A stretch of 64,000 nucleotides of DNA from Cupriavidus basilensis (GTDB lineage: Bacteria; Pseudomonadota; Gammaproteobacteria; Burkholderiales; Burkholderiaceae). Below are positions 37,328-46,170 of this stretch, piece after piece (the stretch's first letter is position 1; every line of letters begins with the position of its first letter). The stretch spans positions 682,001-746,000 of the forward strand of contig NZ_CP062804.1 in NCBI RefSeq assembly GCF_008801925.2. Direction: 5' to 3'. Made by a program: the position numbers and the translations under genes. The notes beneath the pieces were generated by a model. The model was not told the origin of the DNA and did no database searches. It saw only the letters and a list, made by a program, of their open reading frames with translations.

Positions 37328-37878
37328 CACTTGTCTTCCTTTACCAGGCCCGGGGTGTTGACCACCACGTCCTTGACGGCTTCGAAGTAGCGCACATAGC
37401 CGGTGCAGCGGCAGATATGGTCGTTGAGCGCCGCGGTGATGGTTTCATCCACCTTGCCTCTGGCCACCGGCTGGCGCTTCAGGCGCTCCACCAGGATGGT
37501 CGCGCCGTTGACGAAGCCGGGCGTACAGTAGCCGCACTGGAAGCTGAAGTGCTCCAGGAACTTCTGCTGCACGGGCGACAGTTCCACCACCTCGCCCTTG
37601 TCGTTGCGCTTGGCGTGGCCCTCCACCGTGCGCACCTTCTTGCCCTGGAAGTAATGCGCGCCGGTGATGCAGGCGCGCACTTCCTCGCTGGTGCCGTCGG
37701 CCTTGTCGTGGATCACCACGCAGGCGTGGCAGATGCCCTGGCCGCAGCCCAGGCGCGACCCGGTGAGCGCAAGGTACTCGTGCAGGAAGTCGATCATCAT
37801 CAGGCCTTCCGGCACATCGATGGGGCCAACGTCCTTGCCGTTGATATTGAGGGAAAGCGGTTGGGTGGCGAGGCTCAT
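37327..37878 (-). CDS. 2Fe-2S subunit of xanthine dehydrogenase-family enzyme
   Basis: 183 residues with a plant-type ferredoxin domain (about 1-85; cluster cysteines in GCGQGICHACVV and the following RACITGA) and a four-helix domain with the second cluster (QCGYCTPGFV and ICRCTGYVRY). It carries electrons from molybdenum cofactor to the cytochrome. It resembles the small subunits of isoquinoline 1-oxidoreductase and nicotinate dehydrogenase. It overlaps both neighbours: four bases with the large subunit and one with the cytochrome gene. It has no signal peptide of its own, so it would be co-exported with the Tat-targeted large subunit. Confidence 0.94.
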   Translation of the reverse strand: MSLATQPLSLNINGKDVGPIDVPEGLMMIDFLHEYLALTGSRLGCGQGICHACVVIHDKADGTSEEVRACITGAHYFQGKKVRTVEGHAKRNDKGEVVELSPVQQKFLEHFSFQCGYCTPGFVNGATILVERLKRQPVARGKVDETITAALNDHICRCTGYVRYFEAVKDVVVNTPGLVKEDK

Positions 37879-40709
37879 GCCAGGATCTCCTGAATCTTGT
37901 CGGCGCTGACCGGCAGGGCGGTGAAGCGATGGCCGATGGCATGCGCGATGCCGTTGACGATGGCGCCTACCACCGGAATCATCACCACTTCGGCGATGCC
38001 CTTGGGCGGATCGGTTTCGGATACGGGCGGCAGGACCGTCCCGGTTTGCGTCCATACGGCCACGTCGCTGGCGCGCGGCAACGCGTAGCGGTTGAAGTTC
38101 CAGGTGCCGTTGCCGGGCCCGTCCTCGTAGAGCGGCAGGAACTCGTGCAGCGCATGGCCGATGCCCATGGCGATGCCGCCCTGCAGTTGCCCGGACACCA
38201 GCGCCGGCGACAATTGCGAGCCGCATTCCATGATGGAGTGATGGCTGAGGATTTCCACCTTGCCGCTGGCCGCATGCACCGACAGCTCCACCAGTGTGCC
38301 CACCGCGCTGTAGTAGGTCACGCTGGCGTTGTTGCGCTGGGTCGGCGCGATGTAGACCTTCTTGCGGTCCAGCACCTGGTAGCCGCCGCTGGTGGTCATG
38401 CGCGCCTTGCGCGCGGCGTCGGCGCCGTCGCCGTAGCGCACCGACAGCCCGTCGATGGGCAGCCGGGTGGCCGTGCCGTTGACGTCGAAGTCGGCTTCGG
38501 TCCATTGCCAGCGATTGAACACGTGCACCGTGGCGCCCGTGACCAGGCCGAGCTCGTGTGCCTTCCTGGCCAGCTGCTCGTAGGGCAGCGCTTGCAGGCC
38601 GCCGGCGGTGAGCTTGCCTTCGACCCAGCGTGCGTCTTCCACGCGCACCACCAGCGAGGCCGCCTGGCCGCCGCCAATGCCCTGGCTCCAGATTGCCATG
38701 GCCGCCGGCCACAGCCCATGCATGAAGACCACCCGGGCGGCTTCACGGGTGCTGTGGCTGAAGTAGTAGGCCGAGTTGGTCGCACTCGATGGCGACGCAT
38801 ACGCCGGCGACCAGCGTGGGTTGGCCGACAGCTTGTCCTGGTCGGCCTGGCTCATGATGTAGGGATCGCCGGTGGCGGTGACGGGCAGGTCGGGCCAGTC
38901 GGTGACCGCCACGCGCACCTCGGTGGCGGGCTTGCCCAGCCAGCGCGCCACGGCCACCGCTTGCGAGGTGGACATGCCGGTGCCGATTTCCGCGCCGCAG
39001 TGATGCAGCGCGATGGTGCCGTCCGTGCGCATCTCCACCTTGGCGAACGAGGCCTCGGCGCCGGTGCCGAAGTCCTTCTGCACGCAGGCAAAGCCCACGC
39101 CGTAGTGCCGGCCGGGATGGCTGGCTTCAAAATCTGCTTTGCGCTTCGCGCGGTTGGCCCACAGCGGATGGGCCTTGGCCGCCTGCAGCACCTCATCCAC
39201 GCGAATCGCGCCGGCGGGGATCGCGCCCTGCGTGTTCTTCATGCCAGAGCGCAGCGCGTTTTTCAGGCGGAACTCGATCGGGTCGAGCTTCAACTGCTCG
39301 GCGAACTCGTCGACCATCATCTCGGTCGCCGCCATGCTCTGCAGCGTGCCGTAGCCGCGCGCGGAGCCCGCGTCGATGGCGCGCGAGGCAATCGCCACCG
39401 CGGTCAGGTCATTCTTCGGGAAGTAATAGATCGACTGCGCCGCGGTGGCGCCCACCATCGCCACGGACGGCGAGAAGTTGGCGCGGCCGCCACCGTTGGC
39501 CTCGAAGTCGCCCTGGAACGACTGGAACAGCCCGGTGTTCTTGTCCACCGCGATGCGGTAGCGCATCTTGAAGGCGTGGCGCTTGATCGAGGTCTGGAAC
39601 TGCTCATAGCGGTCGTTGGCCAGCCGCACCGGCCTGCCGTCGGCGTAGAGCGCCGTCACCAGGCCGTAGAACGGGAAGTTGTAGTGATCCTTGGAGCCGT
39701 AGCCCACGGTGTAGCAGGGATGGACAAACACCTGCCTGACCGGGAACGCGCCCTTGGCCTTGGCCATCATCTCCGCCGTGCTGTCGCCGACTTCGATGGG
39801 CGACTGGGTCGGCACCACCATGTGCAGCGCCTGGGCGCTGGCGTCGTACCAGCAGTTGGCGTTGTCCGGCTCCAGCGCGGCGGTGTCGATGGACTGCGTG
39901 TTGTACTCGCGCTCCAGCACCAGCCAGTCGGCCGGCGGCTGGTCCAGCTGCTGGCGGATCTGCCCGGCATGGAACATGCCTTGCTCGCCAAGCTGGCCGT
40001 GGTCCTTGCCATCGGGCCAGACCGGCTCGTGCTTGCGCATCATGCTGGGGAACAGCGGTGCGTTTTTCAGGCTGGAGAATACGTCGTCGTCGAACGGCGT
40101 CTCGCCGCCCACCCGCACAAAGCGGAACGTGCCCCACGGATCGCGCTCCAGCGGGCCGGTCTCGGCACCGTAGCGGATGATCTCGTCGTGGAACTTGAGC
40201 TTGTCCTTGGCAAAGCGGAAGCGGGCGAAGTCGTGATAGATCAGGATGGCCACGGCGTGGCCGAGATAGGCCGGCGTCTTGCCTTCCGGCAGCAGCATGT
40301 CCTCGCCGTAGAAGGCGGGAAAGGCCACGCCGTCGCGCGCCAGGTCGGCGGCGGTGACCACGCGGTCGGGCTTGAGATCGTCACCCAGCAGCGCCAGGTC
40401 GAAGCCCGCATAGCTGCGGTCCGCCCTGGTGGCGCGCAGGATGAAGGCATGCGATTGCGCCTTGGGCCAGTGCGGCATGTCGCGCGAGCGGATATCGCGC
40501 GCGAAAACCTTGTCGCCGGTGACCTTGGCCATGCCGTCGATGCGGAACCTGGGGGCGCCGGTCTTGGGGTCCCACTGGACCGGGGTCAGGATCTTTTCTT
40601 CGAACAGGGCTGCGAAGGCCTTGCCGCCGATCGGCGCGATATACACCGACACCCCGGCCACGACGCTGGCTTTCAGGAAAGTGCGGCGCGTTGGGCTGAA
40701 GTTAGCCAT
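37875..40709 (-). CDS. Molybdopterin-binding large subunit, xanthine dehydrogenase family, Tat-exported
   Basis: 944 residues. Begins with a twin-arginine signal (RRTFLKASVVAGVSVY), so it is folded with its cofactor before export. The body is a single-chain molybdenum hydroxylase large subunit of the IorB/nicotinate dehydrogenase type, ending with PKGIAEVVMIPVVGAI, in which the glutamate of GIAE matches the catalytic Glu. Substrates of relatives are N-heteroaromatics and aldehydes; which applies here is not decidable from sequence. AAGGA precedes ATG 40709. No cofactor-maturation gene (xdhC/coxE type) lies in this operon. Confidence 0.92.
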   Translation of the reverse strand: MANFSPTRRTFLKASVVAGVSVYIAPIGGKAFAALFEEKILTPVQWDPKTGAPRFRIDGMAKVTGDKVFARDIRSRDMPHWPKAQSHAFILRATRADRSYAGFDLALLGDDLKPDRVVTAADLARDGVAFPAFYGEDMLLPEGKTPAYLGHAVAILIYHDFARFRFAKDKLKFHDEIIRYGAETGPLERDPWGTFRFVRVGGETPFDDDVFSSLKNAPLFPSMMRKHEPVWPDGKDHGQLGEQGMFHAGQIRQQLDQPPADWLVLEREYNTQSIDTAALEPDNANCWYDASAQALHMVVPTQSPIEVGDSTAEMMAKAKGAFPVRQVFVHPCYTVGYGSKDHYNFPFYGLVTALYADGRPVRLANDRYEQFQTSIKRHAFKMRYRIAVDKNTGLFQSFQGDFEANGGGRANFSPSVAMVGATAAQSIYYFPKNDLTAVAIASRAIDAGSARGYGTLQSMAATEMMVDEFAEQLKLDPIEFRLKNALRSGMKNTQGAIPAGAIRVDEVLQAAKAHPLWANRAKRKADFEASHPGRHYGVGFACVQKDFGTGAEASFAKVEMRTDGTIALHHCGAEIGTGMSTSQAVAVARWLGKPATEVRVAVTDWPDLPVTATGDPYIMSQADQDKLSANPRWSPAYASPSSATNSAYYFSHSTREAARVVFMHGLWPAAMAIWSQGIGGGQAASLVVRVEDARWVEGKLTAGGLQALPYEQLARKAHELGLVTGATVHVFNRWQWTEADFDVNGTATRLPIDGLSVRYGDGADAARKARMTTSGGYQVLDRKKVYIAPTQRNNASVTYYSAVGTLVELSVHAASGKVEILSHHSIMECGSQLSPALVSGQLQGGIAMGIGHALHEFLPLYEDGPGNGTWNFNRYALPRASDVAVWTQTGTVLPPVSETDPPKGIAEVVMIPVVGAIVNGIAHAIGHRFTALPVSADKIQEILA

Positions 40710-41161
40710 GGATTTTCCTTGAGAATGCGCGGATGCCGCCGCAGCGGCGTCCGGCCGAGATACGCGGCCTGATGCGTCCGGCCTGGGCAGCCGGGCAAAC
40801 GAAACGGGAGGAGCCGGAAGGCGGGGGGCAGCGGCAATCAAGGTCTCCGTGCATGGGGGCGCGGGCACGAAGTACGGCACCGGCGCGGATTACGACGCAA
40901 GACTGGGCTGGTGATCTGTGGGGCAATGCAAGGTTTTATTCTAGGCGTGGAAGTGCACGCCGGGGCGCGGATTCTGCGCCGTCGGGGGTGCGGTAGCAAC
41001 GGGGCTGGCTGAATACTGCTTATCACGGCCGTGTCATCCGTTTGGGGCGACATTGAGGTAGCGCATTGTGCGCAGCACAAATCCACGCCGCGCCGCCGTG
41101 CCGCGCCCGCGATCGTCGTCCGCCGTCGCCTGCGATGCAGGATCGTTGTAGCATCGCTGCC
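40710..41161. other. Intergenic region between divergent molybdenum hydroxylase operon and lysR
   Basis: 452 bases, no supported gene. Holds the LysR-type dyad at 41066-41080 (listed separately) and an ACGGCCGT palindrome near 41026. Both divergent promoters should lie here. Confidence 0.55.
41066..41080. promoter_or_regulatory. LysR operator candidate (T-N11-A)
   Basis: TTGTGC-GCA-GCACAA is a perfect inverted repeat that contains the T-N11-A core of LysR sites. It lies 82 bases upstream of the lysR start and in the shared region with the divergent molybdenum hydroxylase operon. Confidence 0.6.
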
Positions 41162-42061
41162 ATGGACAACCTGCTCAGAAAACTCGACCTGACCTCGCTG
41201 CGGCTGTTCGTTGCCGTTTGCCAGGAACAGAACATTGCCCGCGCCGCCGAGCGCGAGTTCATTGCGCCGTCGGCGGTCAGCCGCCGCATTGCGGAGATCG
41301 AGACGCTGATTGGCCTGCCCGTGATCGAGCGGCATCCGCGCGGCATCACGGTGACGGCGGTGGGCGAGACGGTGCTGCGGCATGCGCTTGCCATCATTGG
41401 CAATATTGAGGCGCTCAGCGCGGAACTGTCGCGTTTTACCTCCGGCGCGCGCGGCAACGTGCGCCTGGTGTGCAACCTTGGCGCCATCGTGCAGTTCCTG
41501 CCGGAGGACCTGGCTGCCTTTGGGCGCGTGTATCCCGATATCGGCATCGAGCTGGAGGAGCAGCACAGCCCCGAGGTGCTGCGCATGGTGGGCGAGCGCA
41601 GCGCGGACTTCGGCATCTGCAATGCGATCCAGGGCGTGGAGCAATTTGTCTCGCTGCCTTACCGGGAGGACCAGCTTTGCGTGCTGGTGCCGCGCGGGCA
41701 TACGCTGGCGTCGGCGCAGCAGGTGAGCTTTGCGGACTTGCTGGGCGAGACCTTTGTTGCGCTGCGCGATGAGAGTGCGCTGAGCCGCCTGCTGGCGGAG
41801 CAGGCGGCGCGCTTGAACGAGACGCTCAAGATCAAGATCCGGGTGGCGAGCCTGGACGCCTTGTGCCGCATGGTGCACGTCGGTCTGGGGATTGCTGTCG
41901 TGCCGCGGCAGGTGGGCGAGCTTTACCTGAACACCCTGGACGTGGTGGCGCGGCCGCTATCGGACCCCTGGGCGACGCGGCAACTGGTGGTGGTGTTTCA
42001 CTCCCGGGAGCATCTCTCGGCGAGTGCCTTGGCCTTGGTCGGCTTTCTTTGCCGGGAATAG
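41162..42061 (+). CDS. LysR-family transcriptional regulator
   Basis: 299 residues: helix-turn-helix with LRLFVAVCQEQNIARAAERE and IAPSAVSRRIAEIETLIG, then an effector domain. ATG 41162 is chosen over an upstream extension to 41066, which would read through the operator dyad. It has two possible targets: the divergent molybdenum hydroxylase operon and the downstream aconitase-family gene on the same strand. Confidence 0.92.
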   Translation: MDNLLRKLDLTSLRLFVAVCQEQNIARAAEREFIAPSAVSRRIAEIETLIGLPVIERHPRGITVTAVGETVLRHALAIIGNIEALSAELSRFTSGARGNVRLVCNLGAIVQFLPEDLAAFGRVYPDIGIELEEQHSPEVLRMVGERSADFGICNAIQGVEQFVSLPYREDQLCVLVPRGHTLASAQQVSFADLLGETFVALRDESALSRLLAEQAARLNETLKIKIRVASLDALCRMVHVGLGIAVVPRQVGELYLNTLDVVARPLSDPWATRQLVVVFHSREHLSASALALVGFLCRE

Positions 42062-42210
42062 GAGCAAGGCAGGAATAAGGTAGGCAAAGCGAAGCGAGCG
42101 TGGGCAAATAGCCAGCCGTCGCAAACCGAGATGCCTGCCATGCCGACTGTGCACTTTGCCCCGGCGGCGCCAAACCATATAGTGGGATCATCATAACGAG
42201 AGTCCCCGCA

Positions 42211-44187
42211 ATGGAAGCCACCATCCGCTTCGACGGCCGCGTGCTGTACCTGTCGCAAGATCCAGCCTGCGTGCGCGCCCAGCTCGACGGCAAGCCGATG
42301 ACCCGGGCCGAGGCCGGCCCGCTGCGCGACAACATCTCCACCGACGAGATCACCCCCGTCACGATCATGCTTACCTATGATGAGCGCCTGGGGCAATTCC
42401 CTTACGTGGGGTTCCAGGCGGGGGGCGAGCTGCCGATCGGCCGCGATGCCATCCGCAACGGCGGCTTTGCCGTCACGGTGGCGGGCAAGCGCTACGGCAA
42501 GGGTTCCTCGCGCGAGTCCAGCCCGCTGGCGGAGCTGTCGGCCGGCATCCGCCTGATCGTGGCGGAGAGCTTCGAGCGCATCTACCAGCAGAACTGCGAC
42601 AACATCGGCATCCTGACCACCACGGATTTCACCGTGCTCGACCGCGTGCTGGCGGGCGAGGCGATTCCCATCGAGGCGTTCCTCACCGGGCGCGATGCGC
42701 TGACCCAGCAGGTGATCCGTGCCGGCGGCCTGCTTGCCTATAGCCGCGCGGCAAGCTGGCCGGCGGCGGGCGCGGGCACGGAGGCAACGCAGGCAGCTGA
42801 GGCAACCGGCAACGCCGCACCGCGCACCTTGGTGGAAAAAATCATCGCCCGCCATCTGCTGCCTGGCACGCCGAGCGCCGAGCGCGGCCAGGGTGTGTTC
42901 GTGGCGGCGGACTGGCGCTTCTCGCACGATTACTTCACCGGCATGTGCGCGCACCTGATGCACCGCGCGTTCGGCAAGCCGGCAACGTTGCACGAGCCGG
43001 ATCACATCATCGCGTTCCAGGATCACCTGGTGCTGGCGGCCCAGAGCTTCCCGCATGTGCGCGACGGCTTGTTGCCAGGGGTGGCCAACCTGATGCAGGG
43101 GCATAGCCGTTTTGCGCACGACTACCCGGTGCGCTCGCATCACGCGCTTGCGGGCGAAACACCGGGCTCGGAAGGCATTTGCCATGCGCTGATGGCCGAG
43201 CAATACGCGCTGCCGGGGCAGGTGGTGGTGGGCACCGATTCGCACACGCCGCATTCCGGTGCGCTCGGCTGCCTGGCGTTCGGCGCGGGCGCCACCGATG
43301 TCGCCAATAGCTGGGTCACGGGCTACGTGCGCTGCAAGGTGCCTGAAACCCTGCGCGTGGAGGTGGACGGCGAGCTGGCTCCGGGCGTGACGGCCAAGGA
43401 CATCGTGCTCTACCTGCTGCAGATGGACGCCATCCGCTCGGGCGGCGCCATCGGCGTGGTGTTCGAGTACGCCGGCAGCACGGTGCGCGCCTTGTCCATT
43501 GACGAGCGCGCCACGCTGACCAATATGGTGGCGGAGCTGGGCGGCTTTACCGGCATCGTCGAGCCAGACGACAAGACCGTGGCCTTCCTGAAGGCGCGGC
43601 GCGGCGTCGATTTTGCGATCGAGGACTGGATGCGCAGCGACGCCGGCGCAGCCTACCGCGATGTGATCCGCATCGACGCCGGCGCCATCGCGCCCATGGT
43701 GGCGCGCCCCGGAGACCCCGGCAATGGCATTGCGGCGCACACGCTGGACGCGCCGGTGCCGGTGGACATTGCCTACGGTGGGTCATGCACCGCAGGCAAG
43801 CGGGAGGATTTCGACTACTACCACGAAGTGCTGCGCTGGGGCCTGGCGCATGGCCTCAAGGTGTCGCCCCGCACCCAGCTGTTCCTGCAGTTCGGCACGC
43901 TCGGCGTGAAGGCCTACTGCGAAGCGCGCGGCTATATGGACACCTTCGCTGCCGCCGGCGCCACGCTGGTCATGCCGGGCTGCGGCTCGTGCGCCAACTG
44001 CGGGCCGGGCGCTTCCACCACCAGCGAGCAGGTCACCATCAGCGCCATCAACCGCAATTTCCCCGGCCGCTCGGGGCCGGGCCAGGTCTGGCTGGCCAGT
44101 CCTTACACGGTGGCCGCGAGCGCGCTGGCGGGGCAGATCAGCACATTCGGGCAATTGCAGGCAAGCCGCGCCGCACCCGCACCCTAG
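42211..44187 (+). CDS. Aconitase-superfamily hydro-lyase with swivel domain first
   Basis: 658 residues. The N-terminal quarter (about 1-180) is a LeuD-like swivel domain with LRDNISTDEITP, YGKGSSRESSPLAE and SFERIYQQNCDNIG; after an alanine-rich linker (about 185-205) comes a LeuC-like catalytic part with GQVVVGTDSHTPHSGALG and the 4Fe-4S cysteines in GGSCTAGK and GCGSCANCGPG. Aconitase A and homoaconitase have the swivel domain last; this order recalls AcnB. Such fusions hydrate or isomerise branched di- and tricarboxylates; the substrate is unknown. The Bug binding protein 90 bases downstream suggests uptake of that acid. Confidence 0.88.
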   Translation: MEATIRFDGRVLYLSQDPACVRAQLDGKPMTRAEAGPLRDNISTDEITPVTIMLTYDERLGQFPYVGFQAGGELPIGRDAIRNGGFAVTVAGKRYGKGSSRESSPLAELSAGIRLIVAESFERIYQQNCDNIGILTTTDFTVLDRVLAGEAIPIEAFLTGRDALTQQVIRAGGLLAYSRAASWPAAGAGTEATQAAEATGNAAPRTLVEKIIARHLLPGTPSAERGQGVFVAADWRFSHDYFTGMCAHLMHRAFGKPATLHEPDHIIAFQDHLVLAAQSFPHVRDGLLPGVANLMQGHSRFAHDYPVRSHHALAGETPGSEGICHALMAEQYALPGQVVVGTDSHTPHSGALGCLAFGAGATDVANSWVTGYVRCKVPETLRVEVDGELAPGVTAKDIVLYLLQMDAIRSGGAIGVVFEYAGSTVRALSIDERATLTNMVAELGGFTGIVEPDDKTVAFLKARRGVDFAIEDWMRSDAGAAYRDVIRIDAGAIAPMVARPGDPGNGIAAHTLDAPVPVDIAYGGSCTAGKREDFDYYHEVLRWGLAHGLKVSPRTQLFLQFGTLGVKAYCEARGYMDTFAAAGATLVMPGCGSCANCGPGASTTSEQVTISAINRNFPGRSGPGQVWLASPYTVAASALAGQISTFGQLQASRAAPAP

Positions 44188-44277
44188 CGGCGCACCCCGG
44201 CGTCCGCGCGCAAGCGGGGACGCGGCGGCATCCATAGCCGGACAACAGATCCCGGCCGCCATCCACAGGAGACAACG

Positions 44278-45270
44278 ATGTTCCCCAATACCTCGCGCGT
44301 GCTGCGCGCGGCGGGGCGGCTGCTTGCCGTCGCCGCCATCGCATTCCCGGTCATCGGTGCACACGCCGCAGACAAGTATCCCGCCAAGACCGTGCGCCTG
44401 ATCGTGCCGAACTCGCCGGGTTCCACCGCCGACGTGGTGGCGCGCGTGGTGGCCGAGGGCCTGGGCCAGGACCTCGGGCAGCCGTTCTACGTGGAGAACC
44501 TTCCCGGTGCGGCGGGCATCCCCGGCACGCGGCAACTAGTAGCCGCCGCGGCGGACGGCTACACGCTTGCGGTGGTGTCGTCCAACCATGCCATCAACCC
44601 GGGCCTGTACCGCAATATTCCCTATGACAGCGTGAAGGACATCACTGCCGTAGGGCTGATCGGCACCACCCCGCTGGTGCTGGTGGTGGGTGCGGGCTCG
44701 CCGTACAAGACCGTGCAGGAACTGCTCGCGGCGGCGCGGGCGCATCCGGGCAGCCTGAGCTACGGCTCGTCAGGCAAAGGCAGCGTGCTGCATCTGGCGG
44801 GCGAGCTGCTTAAATCGAAGGCCGGCATCGATATGCTGCACGTGCCCTACAAGGGCGTGAACACGCTGATGACCGATGTGCTCGGCGGACAGATCAACGC
44901 GGCCTTCCTGGCCACGCCATCCGCCCTGCCGCAGATCAAGGCCGGCAAGCTGCGGGCGCTGGCGGTCAGCACGCCGGCGCGGCTCGACAGCCTGCCGGCG
45001 GTGCCGACCCTGGCGGAATCGGGCGTCAAGGACTATGCCTACGATGCCTGGATCGCACTGGTCGGTCCCGCCGGGTTGCCCAAGGACGTCGCCGCGCGGC
45101 TGCAGCAGGCGCTGGTCAAGGCGCTGGCCGCACCCAAGGCGCGGGAGCTGTTCGCCGCGCAGGGCTTTGTTGTGAAGAACGGCAATGGCGAAGAGACGGC
45201 CCGCCTCATCCGCGACGAACTGGGCCGGAGCCAGGCGCTGATCAAGAGCGCGTCGATCGTGGTGGAGTGA
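44278..45270 (+). CDS. Bug-family (TctC-like) periplasmic carboxylate-binding protein
   Basis: 330 residues, with a signal peptide (about 1-31, ending GAHA) and the tripartite tricarboxylate receptor fold: PAKTVRLIVPNSPGSTADVVAR, GAAGIPGTRQLVAAAADGYT and SYGSSGKGSVLHLAGELLK. Bug proteins bind carboxylates or aromatics in the periplasm. No TctA/TctB membrane subunits are beside it, so it is an orphan receptor, common in Burkholderiales, where many act with shared permeases. Shares its strand and probably its message with the aconitase-family gene. Confidence 0.93.
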   Translation: MFPNTSRVLRAAGRLLAVAAIAFPVIGAHAADKYPAKTVRLIVPNSPGSTADVVARVVAEGLGQDLGQPFYVENLPGAAGIPGTRQLVAAAADGYTLAVVSSNHAINPGLYRNIPYDSVKDITAVGLIGTTPLVLVVGAGSPYKTVQELLAAARAHPGSLSYGSSGKGSVLHLAGELLKSKAGIDMLHVPYKGVNTLMTDVLGGQINAAFLATPSALPQIKAGKLRALAVSTPARLDSLPAVPTLAESGVKDYAYDAWIALVGPAGLPKDVAARLQQALVKALAAPKARELFAAQGFVVKNGNGEETARLIRDELGRSQALIKSASIVVE

Positions 45271-45309
45271 GGCGTACCCGTCACGAAGTTGCAAGCGATG
45301 CCATTCGTC

Positions 45310-45363
45310 GCGGGCGCGGTGGCGCCGCTTTGACAATCCAGAAACCTTGACCACCGCGCCCGC
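45310..45363. repeat. Long perfect inverted repeat downstream of Bug gene
   Basis: GCGGGCGCGGTGG (45310-45322) and CCACCGCGCCCGC (45351-45363) are perfect 13-base arms around a 28-base loop. No T-run follows, so it is either a protected 3' end or a dispersed genomic element rather than a standard terminator. Confidence 0.75.
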
Positions 45364-45606
45364 CCCACCACGAAACCATTGGCGGGCGCAGTGTCGTGGT
45401 GCTTCGCGCCGGTAACGGCAGATTGGCGAATGGGCATGGATTCCGCTACCGGGGGCCGCACTACGTATCCCGGAAATTGGCAGCGTCGTGGCCGGTCAAA
45501 CCGGTACCGGCAGATGCGTGCAGAACCGCTGGCCCTACGACGAAACCAGCACCCTGCGCACCCGCGATTGCTCTGCTCCCGGCAGGGTCGGCTTTCTTCT
45601 CGTTAG

Positions 45607-45630
45607 TCTTCTTTGCCGACGCAAAGAAGA
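45607..45630. terminator. Hairpin, possible bidirectional transcription end
   Basis: TCTTCTTTGC-CGAC-GCAAAGAAGA has perfect ten-base arms and a four-base loop and lies between two converging transcription units. It lacks a clean T-run, so terminator function is tentative. Confidence 0.45.
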
Positions 45631-45633
45631 GTG

Positions 45634-45845
45634 ACCGGCAGCCCCCGCAGGGGGATGTCGTATGGCTTTTGGGTGCAAAAACCAACGCCGATGAAGTAAA
45701 CATCGACACCCCCAGCAGGGCAATGTCGTATGGCACTTGGGTGCAAAAACCAACGCCGACGAAGTAAACAGCGACACCCCCAGCAGGGCAATGTCGTATG
45801 GCCCCTTGGGCGCAAAATGCCAACACCACTCAAAAAAACAGCAAC
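45634..45845. repeat. 68-base tandem repeat, about three copies
   Basis: The word GTCGTATGGC recurs at 45657, 45725 and 45793, exactly 68 bases apart. The copies share TGGGTGCAAAAACCAACGCC and GAAGTAAACA; copies one and two differ at a few positions and the third is shorter and more diverged. It fills the gap between the Bug gene and the convergent ferredoxin gene. Confidence 0.85.
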
Positions 45846-45850
45846 ACCCT

Positions 45851-46162
45851 CTAAACCTCCACAAACACCTCCCCATTCTCAACCCTCACCCCAAACACCT
45901 CAATATCACTAGTCAGCGGCTCACACATCGCCCGCCCGGTGCGCACGTCGAACTTGCCCTGATGCAGCGGGCATTCGATTTCGTGCCCATCGAGAAAGCC
46001 ATCGCACAGGCGCGCGTTGCCGTGGCTGCAAGCGTTGTCCGTGGCGTAGACTTCGCCGTCCACGCTATACAGGGCGATCTCCCTGCCCCCCGCATTGACT
46101 GCCACGACGTCATCCTTGGGAATTGCGACCAGCTGTATCACTTGAATCCACTGCTTCGACAT
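45851..46162 (-). CDS. nagAb: Rieske ferredoxin of salicylate 5-hydroxylase
   Basis: 103 residues. Rieske 2Fe-2S ligands are in CSHGNARLCDG (Cys-x-His) and CPLHQGKFDV (Cys-x-x-His). It carries electrons from the reductase to the terminal oxygenase. GAGGT lies six bases before ATG 46162; a slightly longer start at 46174 is rejected. Last gene of the leftward operon reductase, large subunit, small subunit, ferredoxin, eight bases after the small subunit gene; this is the nagAa-nagG-nagH-nagAb order known from naphthalene degraders. Confidence 0.9.
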   Translation of the reverse strand: MSKQWIQVIQLVAIPKDDVVAVNAGGREIALYSVDGEVYATDNACSHGNARLCDGFLDGHEIECPLHQGKFDVRTGRAMCEPLTSDIEVFGVRVENGEVFVEV

Positions 46163-46170
46163 AGCACACC

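Larger units (their letters stand above)
45271..45850. other. Repeat-rich intergenic region
   Basis: 580 bases without a credible gene. From left to right: a 13-base-arm inverted repeat (45310-45363), a hairpin (45607-45630), a short CCCCC-GCA-GGGGG stem, and three copies of a 68-base tandem repeat. Short frames over the repeats are read in both directions and encode only repeat-derived peptides. Confidence 0.75.

Noticed and set aside
37929..40772. 947-codon plus-strand frame
   Set aside because: Antisense shadow of the molybdenum hydroxylase large subunit, His/Gly/Arg-rich and without any family resemblance.
45634..45845. CRISPR array
   Set aside because: The repeats are head-to-tail copies of 68 bases with no unique spacers and no cas genes nearby.
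45396..45882. Short frames across the 68-base repeats on both strands
   Set aside because: They encode only translated repeat units, lack ribosome-binding sites and overlap each other on both strands.
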